NCBI GenBank assembly: GCA_937876095.1
Contig: CALFIE010000102.1
Coordinates: 1-26,531, forward strand
Source of the DNA: an uncultured Flavobacteriales bacterium
Lineage (GTDB): Bacteria > Bacteroidota > Bacteroidia > Flavobacteriales > Weeksellaceae
DNA: 26,531 nt
Direction of reading: 5' to 3'
Both the position numbers and the translations under genes were made by a program. A model generated the notes under the pieces. The model had not been told where the DNA came from, made no database searches, and saw nothing but the letters and a program-made list of their open reading frames with translations. Of this stretch, positions 8,494 through 15,393 are shown piece by piece (the stretch's first letter is position 1; each line of letters begins with the position of its first letter).

Positions 8494-8514
8494 ATTTAAA
8501 ATTTTTCAAAAATT

Positions 8515-8925
8515 TTAGCAAAATTCTTCGTACGCAGCTTGCAGATTGGCTGCAATTGCTCCGGCTGGATTGCCTTCTATGTGGTGACGCTCCAACATAT
8601 GCACCAATTCGCCATCTTTGAAGAGAGCAACACATGGTGAACTTGGCGGAAACGGAGCCAAATGTTTTCTGGCTTCTGCAACTGCATCAGAATCAAATCC
8701 TGCAAATACAGTAGTCAAATGTTCTGGTTTTTTGTCACCAGTTAAAGAGTACAAAACTCCTGGTCTTGCTGCTCCTGCTGCACAACCACAAACCGAATTT
8801 ATCATCAGTAGCGTGGTTCCTGATTTTGTAAGGGCATTGTTTACAGATTCTGCTGTGGTAAGGTCTTCAAAACCTTTATCTGTAAGTTCTGCCTTCATTG
8901 GCATTACTAATTCTGCTGGATACAT
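8515..8925 (-). CDS. BrxA/BrxB family bacilliredoxin-like protein (YphP type)
   Basis: Protein of 136 residues with a thioredoxin-like fold and the diagnostic Cys-Gly-Cys motif (Cys46, Gly47, Cys48 in SVCGCAAG), as in Bacillus YphP/BrxA and YqiW/BrxB. Those proteins remove bacillithiol from oxidised protein thiols, or act as disulfide isomerases. Whether this organism makes bacillithiol cannot be seen here. The N-terminus MYPAELVMPMKAELTD is the usual one for the family, and length fits. It is a single-gene unit: promoter at 9023-9030 and terminator at 8457-8493. The predicted leader consists mostly of 11 tandem heptamers (8934-9010), which is unusual and could affect expression. Confidence 0.9.
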   Translation of the reverse strand: MYPAELVMPMKAELTDKGFEDLTTAESVNNALTKSGTTLLMINSVCGCAAGAARPGVLYSLTGDKKPEHLTTVFAGFDSDAVAEARKHLAPFPPSSPCVALFKDGELVHMLERHHIEGNPAGAIAANLQAAYEEFC

Positions 8926-8933
8926 ATTTTTCT

Positions 8934-9010
8934 AGTTATGAGTTATGAGTTATGAGATTCGAGATTCGAGATTCGAGATTCGAGATTCGAGATTCGAGAT
9001 TCGAGATTCG
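8934..9010. repeat. Perfect tandem heptamer array, 11 units
   Basis: Three copies of AGTTATG (8934-8954) followed by eight copies of AGATTCG (8955-9010), all perfect and in register, on the plus strand. On the minus strand this reads (CGAATCT)8 then (CATAACT)3, ending 9 nt before the bacilliredoxin ATG. There are no spacers, so it is not CRISPR. With transcription starting near 9018 the array would form most of the 5' untranslated region. Slippage in the array would change leader length. Confidence 0.97.
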
Positions 9011-9022
9011 AATTATTTTTTG

Positions 9023-9030
9023 CAAATTTA
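9023..9030 (-). promoter_or_regulatory. -7 promoter element of the bacilliredoxin gene
   Basis: On the minus strand TAAATTTG matches TAnnTTTG perfectly. It lies 12 nt upstream of the heptamer array and about 98 nt before the ATG. No strong -33 TTTG is visible. Confidence 0.5.
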
Positions 9031-9091
9031 AGATATATATTTGACTTTTACGATTCATATTATACATCAGTCAGATTTCTACTATCAATAA

Positions 9092-9123
9092 AAATTCCTG
9101 AATAACTTGTTTTTCAGGAATTT
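9092..9123 (-). terminator. Intrinsic terminator after yqeY, end of the dcw unit
   Basis: An 11-bp stem (AAATTCCTGAA at 9092-9102 with TTCAGGAATTT at 9113-9123) and a 10-nt loop. On the minus strand it is followed by TTATTG after the T-rich arm. It is the first clear terminator found after the mraZ promoter. Confidence 0.7.
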
Positions 9124-9147
9124 GGTGAGTTATTTTTAAGAATAATT

Positions 9148-9594
9148 TTATGACAACAGTTTTTTAACCATTTCTGAGATGGATTTTCCATCTGATTTTC
9201 CGCCCAAAATTTTAGAGGCGGTTCCCATAACTTTGCCCAAATCTTTGATGCTTTCTGCTTTCACATCTGCAATAATTTGCTTGATTTCGGCTTCTAATTC
9301 TTCTGCAGAGAGTTGTTTTGGCAAATATTTTTCTATCACCTTCATTTGTGATTCTTCTACTTCTGCCAAATCTGCTCTGTTCTGAGCAAGAAACTGCTCC
9401 AGAGAATCTTTACGCTGCTTAATCATTCTTTGCAAAATGGCAATTTCCTGTTCTGCAGAAACTTCGGCTCCTTTTGCTTCACTTTTTAAGAGCAAAATTT
9501 GCGATTTCACCGCTCGCAAAGAATCCAAAGCAACTTTGTCTTTTTCTTTCATTGCGGTTACAATGTCTGTATTGATGGTTTGTTCTAAACTCAT
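9148..9594 (-). CDS. GatB/YqeY domain-containing protein
   Basis: Protein of 148 residues of the YqeY family, which resembles the tRNA-binding tail domain of GatB, a subunit of the Glu-tRNA amidotransferase. Visible features are the helical N-terminus (SLEQTINTDIVTAMKEKDKVALDSLRAVKSQI begins the fold; only partly quoted as SLEQTINTDIV), the segment YLPKQLSAEEL and the C-terminal KDLGKVMG and GKSDGKSISEMV motifs. Its cellular role is not established. The gene follows ftsZ by about 80 nt with no terminator or clear promoter between them, so it is probably the last gene of the dcw transcript. In many Flavobacteriia a yqeY gene follows ftsZ, which supports the call. Confidence 0.9.
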   Translation of the reverse strand: MSLEQTINTDIVTAMKEKDKVALDSLRAVKSQILLLKSEAKGAEVSAEQEIAILQRMIKQRKDSLEQFLAQNRADLAEVEESQMKVIEKYLPKQLSAEELEAEIKQIIADVKAESIKDLGKVMGTASKILGGKSDGKSISEMVKKLLS

Positions 9595-9627
9595 TTTTAT
9601 TTTAATAATTTAAAAATTTTTCTACAT

Positions 9628-9676
9628 AACAGTGTAACAATTCTATTTGTAAATTGCTACATTGTTATTTTGTTAC
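9628..9676. repeat. Heptamer-like inverted repeat between ftsZ and yqeY
   Basis: GTAACAA-type units face each other: AACAGTGTAACAAT (9628-9641) and ATTGTTATTTTGTTAC (9661-9676). The minus strand reads in 7-mers as GTAACAA, AATAACA, ATGTAGC, AATTTAC. It begins 1 nt after the ftsZ stop. A weak hairpin is possible but there is no T tract, so I do not call it a terminator. Confidence 0.5.
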
Positions 9677-9677
9677 T

Positions 9678-11510
9678 TTAATCTACATCTTTATTTAAGA
9701 AACGGTTTTCACGAAGTTGCATTTTGCCGTTGTTTTCAGACAAAAACGAGCTAATTTGTTGTTCTGATGCGTTTTGTGTGTCTATATCAATATTTTTTCT
9801 TCGGAATGCAGGAATGCTCTCAAATTCATTCATTTCTTCTGTAACTTGGTATCTAGAATTGAACTCTTTCAATTTGTCTCTACGTTCCTTATTTTTTAGA
9901 TTTTCGGTAGTTTTGGTTTCGAAGGTAAATTCTGTTTCAGGGTCTTGAATAAAGATTTTTTTCTCTTCAATCACCTTTTCTACTGGAGTTTCTTCTGCTT
10001 TTTTTGCTTCAGGGAAATCAAGAGTAATTTCTTGGGTTTCAGAGAATATTTCTTTTTGAGCGGGTTCATTCATCATAAAAGTAAATTCTATGGGTTTTTC
10101 ATTAGAAAAAACCGTTTTTTTCACTTCTTCTGTTGTAATTTGTTCTTTTTCTGTGGTCTGTTCTTCAGGTTCAAATCTGAATGATTGCGAAGTTGGCTCC
10201 TCATCAATTTCCTCTTCATAATGGAACAAATCGTATTCTATATTTTTCGCATAAGTTACATTATGACTAGGTTCGACATCTTCTACAACAAAAAATTCTG
10301 TTTGTACCTCTTTGGTTTCTGTGATAATAGTTTCAGATTTATCTTGAAATTTAAAACCGATTTTTTCTGATTCAACAGCATCATCTAAATGAAAAAGATC
10401 TTTTTCTATCGGTTTTTCTTCTTCTTTTAAGGTTGATTTGAAGGGAGATTCAAATTTTTTTTTCGGAAAATCGCTATCGTCACCTAATTTAATTTTGATT
10501 TTTTCGGTAGGACCTGCATGTTTGTGATGTTCTTTGGAAAAACCAGTTGCAATCACCAAAACACTTACTGCATCTCCCAATTCTTCATCTATACCAACAC
10601 CGAAAATAATATCAGCAGTATTGCCTGCTTCTTGCTGAATATAATCACTTATGAGACCGATTTCGTCCATAGTTGCTTCTTCATTGCCACTTCTAATCAA
10701 TAAAAGCACGTTTTTGGCACCGGTAATTTTATTGTCATTCAATAGTGGTGAATCCAATGCTTTTTTTACGGCTTCTTCTGCTTTGTTTTCGCCAGAAGCA
10801 ACACCAGTTGACATGAGTGCAGTTCCGCTATTAGCCAAAACTGATTTTGCATCTCTGAAATCTATATTGATGAGGAAATGACCTGTAATTACTTCTGCCA
10901 TTGCTTTTGCAGCATTGGTAAGGACTTCATCTGCTTTGGAAAATCCCGACTTGAAACCTAGATTTCCGAATTGCTGACGAAGTTTATCATTATTAATAAC
11001 AATCAGAGAATCTACATTGTTTCTAAATTTTTCTAGTCCAATTTCAGCTTGATCTAGTCTTCTTTTTCCTTCAAAACTGAAAGGTACCGTCACAATTCCT
11101 ACGGTAAGAATTCCCATTTCTTTGGCGATTTTTGCAATTACAGGAGCAGCACCAGTTCCGGTTCCACCTCCCATTCCTGCTGTTATGAAGACCATTTTGG
11201 TATTATTACCAAGTACCGCTTTTATTTCGTCTATACTTTCTATTGCTGCTTTTTCGCCAACTTCAGGATCTGCACCTGCACCAAGACCTTCGGTTATAGA
11301 TACACCTAATTGTACTTTGGTAGAGATAGGATTGTTATCTAAAGTTTGTGCATCGGTATTACAAATGATGAAATCAACGCCGTGAATTCCTTTTTCGTAC
11401 ATATATTTCAGTGCGTTGTTTCCGCCACCTCCAACTCCGATTACTTTGATGATTGATGAATTTCCTTTTGGTAGTGCAAATGTAAATTCTGTATTCGATT
11501 TATTTTCCAT
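9678..11510 (-). CDS. ftsZ: Cell division protein FtsZ with very long C-terminal tail
   Basis: Tubulin-like GTPase that forms the division ring; 610 residues. The GTPase domain covers about residues 1-324, with GVGGGGNNA near the start and the tubulin signature GGGTGTG at 114-120, and ends in VLVIATGF. The remaining 286 residues, almost half of the protein, are a low-complexity linker rich in E, K, T and F. Near the end, IPAFRRKN (566-573) resembles the conserved FtsZ tail peptide that binds FtsA in other bacteria (IPAFLRKQ in E. coli), but 37 more residues follow, ending LRENRFLNKDVD. Long FtsZ tails are usual in Bacteroidota. The gene lies 32 nt after ftsA. The start gives a normal N-terminus. 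Confidence 0.97.
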   Translation of the reverse strand: MENKSNTEFTFALPKGNSSIIKVIGVGGGGNNALKYMYEKGIHGVDFIICNTDAQTLDNNPISTKVQLGVSITEGLGAGADPEVGEKAAIESIDEIKAVLGNNTKMVFITAGMGGGTGTGAAPVIAKIAKEMGILTVGIVTVPFSFEGKRRLDQAEIGLEKFRNNVDSLIVINNDKLRQQFGNLGFKSGFSKADEVLTNAAKAMAEVITGHFLINIDFRDAKSVLANSGTALMSTGVASGENKAEEAVKKALDSPLLNDNKITGAKNVLLLIRSGNEEATMDEIGLISDYIQQEAGNTADIIFGVGIDEELGDAVSVLVIATGFSKEHHKHAGPTEKIKIKLGDDSDFPKKKFESPFKSTLKEEEKPIEKDLFHLDDAVESEKIGFKFQDKSETIITETKEVQTEFFVVEDVEPSHNVTYAKNIEYDLFHYEEEIDEEPTSQSFRFEPEEQTTEKEQITTEEVKKTVFSNEKPIEFTFMMNEPAQKEIFSETQEITLDFPEAKKAEETPVEKVIEEKKIFIQDPETEFTFETKTTENLKNKERRDKLKEFNSRYQVTEEMNEFESIPAFRRKNIDIDTQNASEQQISSFLSENNGKMQLRENRFLNKDVD

Positions 11511-11542
11511 CTTATTATAAATGATAATTAGTTAACAATTTT

Positions 11543-12922
11543 TTATTCTACTTCTTCGAAGAATTTTTTCACTTTTTCTAAAATCAATTGTCCGAAAGTT
11601 GGTTTTGATTTTTTTTCTGTTTCTATTTCTATTTGCATAGAAGTGTTTTCTATTTCTGACGGCTGTTCGTTAGAAATTTCTGTGGTTACAATATTTTCAG
11701 TATTTCTATTGTCGCTGGTAATGTTTTCTGATTCGGTAGGATAGTCTGCGTTTTTTTTGTCTCTTATTTTAAGACTTTCCATCAGCAAACCTATAGAAGT
11801 TGCATATTCTGGACCTTTCAGATACTGGTTTTTGTCGTTGGCAATATACTCATTTGCAAAACCAATTCTGCTATCAAAACCTGTTGCGTAATTTGCTAAT
11901 TGTCTCAAATTTTTGAGGTTAGAACCACCACCTGTAAGTACAATTCCGGCTATGAGTTTTTTCTTTTGTTCAAATGCACCATAAGCTTTCAACTCTGTAT
12001 TTACCATTTCTAAAATTTCTTCTACTCTTGCACCAACAATACTTGCTAAAGTTTTCAGAGAAATTTCTTTGTCTGGTCTGTCGTGTAAACCAGGAATGGT
12101 AACAAAGGTGCTTTCTTTTTCTAAATCAGGGACTGCAGAAGCAAATTTTACTTTGAGTTGTTCTGCGTGTTTTTCTATAATAGAGCAACCTTCTTTGATG
12201 TCGTCTGTAATAATTCCACCTCCGTAAGGAATTACACAAGTGTGACGAATAATATTATCTTTGAAAATCGCAATATCCGTAGTTCCGCCACCAATATCAA
12301 TAATCGCAACACCAGCTTCTTTTTCGTCTTTGGTAAGTACGGCTTCAGAAGAAGCAAGAGGTTCTAGTGTAAGTGCTTCCATTTCTAGACCAGCTTCACG
12401 TACACAACGAGCAATATTTTTGATACTTCCCATTTGTCCGACAACCACATGGAAATTAGCTTCTAAACGTTTACCATGCATACCAATTGGCTCCTGTATT
12501 TCACCTTCGGAATCTACTTTGTATTCTTGTGGCAATACGTGAATAATTTCTTCACCAGGAAGCATTACCAATTTTTTTACTTGGTCTTTTAAGCGTTCTA
12601 TATCGTCTTCAGTAATATATTTTTCAGGATTTTCCCTCATTATATAATCTGAATGCTGAAGTGATCGAATGTGTTTTCCTGCAATTCCTACCGTAACTTT
12701 GTGGATTGGTACGCCAGAACTTGCATGTGCTTCTGCAACCGCAGCTTTTATAGAACCTATGGTTTGTGCAATATTATTCACAATACCTTTGTGAACGCCA
12801 AGACTTTTGGCTTTGCCAACTCCGAGTATTTCGATTTTCCCGTGACTATTTCTTTTACCTACTATTGCTACTATTTTGGTGGTGCCAATGTCTAGACCTA
12901 CTGAATATTCTTGATTTTCCAT
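11543..12922 (-). CDS. ftsA: Cell division protein FtsA
   Basis: Actin-like ATPase of 459 residues that tethers FtsZ filaments to the membrane. The phosphate-binding motif GLDIGTTK is at residues 9-16, the second motif IDIGGGTTDIAIF starts at 208 (Asp209), and the adenosine motif is LTGGGSNLKNL. Residues about 385-440 form an E/N/T-rich, poorly conserved linker, and the C-terminus FGQLILEKVKKFFEEVE is the amphipathic membrane-targeting helix. Length is slightly above the E. coli protein (420) because of that linker. It lies 7 nt after ftsQ and 32 nt before ftsZ, so it is translated from the dcw transcript. Confidence 0.97.
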   Translation of the reverse strand: MENQEYSVGLDIGTTKIVAIVGKRNSHGKIEILGVGKAKSLGVHKGIVNNIAQTIGSIKAAVAEAHASSGVPIHKVTVGIAGKHIRSLQHSDYIMRENPEKYITEDDIERLKDQVKKLVMLPGEEIIHVLPQEYKVDSEGEIQEPIGMHGKRLEANFHVVVGQMGSIKNIARCVREAGLEMEALTLEPLASSEAVLTKDEKEAGVAIIDIGGGTTDIAIFKDNIIRHTCVIPYGGGIITDDIKEGCSIIEKHAEQLKVKFASAVPDLEKESTFVTIPGLHDRPDKEISLKTLASIVGARVEEILEMVNTELKAYGAFEQKKKLIAGIVLTGGGSNLKNLRQLANYATGFDSRIGFANEYIANDKNQYLKGPEYATSIGLLMESLKIRDKKNADYPTESENITSDNRNTENIVTTEISNEQPSEIENTSMQIEIETEKKSKPTFGQLILEKVKKFFEEVE

Positions 12923-12929
12923 TGCTATT

Positions 12930-13910
12930 TTATTTTTTTGTCGTTTTTTGTGTTGTTTTTTCCGTTGGTTTTTGTGTTGTTTTTTTGTTCATTATAGTTG
13001 TGTTTTTTTTGACTTCAGTTTTTTTATTTTCTACTGGTTTTGTCACCAATTTTTTTTCGGGTTCCTTTTTCTTTTCGGGAGCAATAGTTGTTTGTATTAC
13101 TGGTTTGTTCTCTATTTTTTTTATAGGAACGGTGTTCCCTAGTGCAATTTCTTTATTGTTTTTTGCTAAAATACTGTCGTTTTCTTTGAAATTCGGATTC
13201 AAAGTGGTAACAATTTGGTTGCTGTATTTCAAAGATATTTTCGAATATTTTTCTGGGTTTTGATAGACCAAAAACTTTTCAACAAAAACTTTAAATCCTT
13301 TCACTTTCAGGTCAATATGTTCCAAATTCCCTATTTCTACTTTGTAACTACCTTGGTTGGTAATTAGTTCGTAACTTCCTTTTTCTTTATTAATCCCTAT
13401 GAAGAAATTTTTGCAAAAATCATCGGTATTAATTTTATTAATGAGTTCAGCCAACGCAATATATTCACTTGGTTTTACCGATCCTGTCACCAATATACAA
13501 GGAAAAGAGTAATTTCTAGAAATTGGAAATTCTACTCCTTTTTTGTCTACATAGTAAACTTTTTCTCGGTTGTTTAATCTAAAAACGGGCACTCTTTGTT
13601 TGACATCTACCATCAAATTTCCGTTGAGATTGATGTACACATTAGCACTATCTATTGCAGGAATTTTGCTGATTTTTTGCTCCAATTCTGGAATGTTGAT
13701 ATCGCCAATTTTATTGGTAGGATTGGCGTTTTTCACCAAGTCTTTTATTTCTTTTTCGTCTATAAAATACACAGGACTTTCGGTGGAAATCATATTCACC
13801 GAAACATTCTCCATTGGTTTGTTGTTGAATCTCTTCAGAGAGAAACTCAGTAGAAATCCGAAGATTGCTACCGTCACCAAAATTTTAAGAATTCTCCACT
13901 TGTTTTTCAT
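12930..13910 (-). CDS. ftsQ: Cell division protein FtsQ with Lys/Thr-rich C-terminal tail
   Basis: Bitopic divisome protein of 326 residues. It has a short basic cytoplasmic N-terminus, one membrane segment at about residues 10-26, a POTRA-like region (about 45-105) and a beta domain with RVPVFRLNN. From about residue 241 to 326 the protein is an 86-residue tail rich in K, T, P and E, ending KTTQKPTEKTTQKTTKK, not expected in the core FtsQ fold. An upstream ATG at 13937 is open, but the start at 13910 (MKNKWRILKIL) gives the usual topology, and the upstream codons lie near the hairpin block at 13926-13978. Identification rests on position between murC and ftsA, topology and the POTRA-like region. 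Confidence 0.88.
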   Translation of the reverse strand: MKNKWRILKILVTVAIFGFLLSFSLKRFNNKPMENVSVNMISTESPVYFIDEKEIKDLVKNANPTNKIGDINIPELEQKISKIPAIDSANVYINLNGNLMVDVKQRVPVFRLNNREKVYYVDKKGVEFPISRNYSFPCILVTGSVKPSEYIALAELINKINTDDFCKNFFIGINKEKGSYELITNQGSYKVEIGNLEHIDLKVKGFKVFVEKFLVYQNPEKYSKISLKYSNQIVTTLNPNFKENDSILAKNNKEIALGNTVPIKKIENKPVIQTTIAPEKKKEPEKKLVTKPVENKKTEVKKNTTIMNKKTTQKPTEKTTQKTTKK

Positions 13911-13925
13911 ATTTATTTGTAAAAT

Positions 13926-13978
13926 GTATAAGTACAAAGTAAAAGGTGCTTTTTACGCTGATACTTTGTACTTTATAC
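13926..13978. repeat. Heptamer-like inverted repeat between murC and ftsQ
   Basis: GTATAAGTACAAAGTA (13926-13941) faces TACTTTGTACTTTATAC (13962-13978); the arms are complementary with a single bulged base. The loop contains a second short pairing GCGTAAAAAGC on the minus strand. It overlaps the last codons of murC (Ser-Val-stop). The unit AAAGTAC is in 7-bp register within each arm. Confidence 0.7.
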
Positions 13979-15319
13979 AGATTCTAACCATTTCATAATC
14001 GGGTCATACAATGTGTCTATGTTTCCTGCTCCTACTGTGAGAAGGATGTCAAAATCTTTTTCTTTTATTTTATTAAAGGCATTTCCTAATGTAGAAAGTT
14101 CCTTATTCTTTAAATTTATTTTTTCTAAAAGCCAATCCGAGGTAATTTCCTGATAATTTTCCTGAAGTTCTCTTGCAGGATAAATGTCCAACAAAATCAG
14201 TTCGTCTGCTTTGCTCAAACTTTCTGCGAAACCATCTGCAAAATCTCTGGTTCTGCTGAACAAATGCGGTTGAAAAACCACCAATAATTTCTTGTTCGGA
14301 TAAAATGTTTTGATGGAACCAATCACCGCATTTAATTCGGTTGGGTGATGTGCATAATCATCAATATATACTTTTCCGTTTTCGAAATCGTGTTTGGTGT
14401 ATCTTCTTTTGATGCCTTTGAATGAGGCAATTCCACGTTTCAACGTATCGAAATCCACTCCCAATTCGTGTAAAATAGCAATAGCAACTGTGGCATTTTC
14501 TACATTGTGAATTCCTGGGATTTGCCAACGGAACTCTTCCGATTTATTTTCAAAATTAAAATCAAAAACAATGTGATTTTGTTCTATCCTTAAATTATCT
14601 GAGTAGTAATCCGCCTCTTCGTTCACAGCATAGGTTTTACAAGGTCGCCCAATTTCAATGCCTTTTCTTACAAAAAGTTGGTCGTTTTCTGGAACTAAAT
14701 CTGCAAAATCTCTGAAACCTTGCTCAATGGTGTTTTTGTCGCCATAAATATCCAAATGATCTGCATCTGTCGAGGTAATTACCGCCCAATCTGGAAATAA
14801 ATTGAGGAAACTTCTGTCGTATTCATCGGCTTCAACTACTGAAATTTCATTTCCATTAAAAATAAAATTCGATTTGAAATTTTCAGAAATTCCTCCCAAA
14901 AATCCCGAAAACGGTAGGTTGGCTTCTTTGCACAAATGCGCTACCAATGTAGAAGTGGTGGTTTTACCGTGAGTTCCTGCTATCGCAATGCAATTGGTAT
15001 TTTCCGTAATCATCCCGAGAACTTTTGCTCTCTTTAGAACTTCAAATTGATTTTCATTAAAATAATTGAGAATTTCTAATTTTTTGATTGCAGGTGTGAA
15101 AATTATCAAGGTATTTTCTGGGACTAATGCTTTAATTTTTTCATCAATACTATCTTCAAACACCACATCTATCCCTTCTGAAATCAAGTTTGAAGTCAGT
15201 TTGGTTTCGGTTTTATCATAACCCAAAACATTTTTACCGATAGAATGGAAGTAGCGCGCCAAAGCACTCATCCCGATTCCGCCGATTCCTACGAAGTAGA
15301 AGTTTTGATAGTTTTTCAT
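13973..15319 (-). CDS. murC: UDP-N-acetylmuramate--L-alanine ligase MurC
   Basis: Cytoplasmic Mur ligase of 448 residues that adds L-Ala to UDP-MurNAc using ATP. The N-terminal Rossmann motif GIGGIGMSALA binds the UDP sugar, GTHGKTTT (115-122) is the ATP P-loop, and EADEYDRSF and the DYAHHPTE segment are typical of MurC. The start at 15319 gives MKNYQNFYFVGIGGIGMS, usual for the family. The last two codons and the stop lie inside the inverted repeat at 13926-13978. It follows murG by 13 nt. Confidence 0.97.
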   Translation of the reverse strand: MKNYQNFYFVGIGGIGMSALARYFHSIGKNVLGYDKTETKLTSNLISEGIDVVFEDSIDEKIKALVPENTLIIFTPAIKKLEILNYFNENQFEVLKRAKVLGMITENTNCIAIAGTHGKTTTSTLVAHLCKEANLPFSGFLGGISENFKSNFIFNGNEISVVEADEYDRSFLNLFPDWAVITSTDADHLDIYGDKNTIEQGFRDFADLVPENDQLFVRKGIEIGRPCKTYAVNEEADYYSDNLRIEQNHIVFDFNFENKSEEFRWQIPGIHNVENATVAIAILHELGVDFDTLKRGIASFKGIKRRYTKHDFENGKVYIDDYAHHPTELNAVIGSIKTFYPNKKLLVVFQPHLFSRTRDFADGFAESLSKADELILLDIYPARELQENYQEITSDWLLEKINLKNKELSTLGNAFNKIKEKDFDILLTVGAGNIDTLYDPIMKWLESV

Positions 15320-15323
15320 AATT

Positions 15324-15393
15324 TTTCAGATTTCAGATGTTAGATTTCAGATTTTTGTCTGCTGTCTGCAATCTAATATCTAGTGTCTTCAAT
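15324..15393. repeat. Heptamer-periodic block at the murG 3' end
   Basis: Ten consecutive 7-mers on the plus strand: TTTCAGA, TTTCAGA, TGTTAGA, TTTCAGA, TTTTTGT, CTGCTGT, CTGCAAT, CTAATAT, CTAGTGT, CTTCAAT. TTAGATTTCAGA (15340-15351) pairs with TCTGCAATCTAA (15365-15376) with one mismatch. It covers the murG-murC gap and encodes the last residues of MurG (DIRLQTADKNLKSNI). Confidence 0.7.

Noticed and set aside
8618..8935. 105-codon plus-strand ORF opposite the bacilliredoxin gene
   Set aside because: Shadow of a gene with a clear CGC active-site motif; no promoter or family features.
8934..9010. CRISPR-like array
   Set aside because: The units are 7 bp, contiguous and without spacers, and no cas gene is in the window.
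12766..13263. 165-codon plus-strand ORF opposite ftsQ and ftsA
   Set aside because: It is a shadow of the Lys-rich ftsQ tail and ftsA; the translation is dominated by F, V and S from A-rich coding DNA on the other strand.
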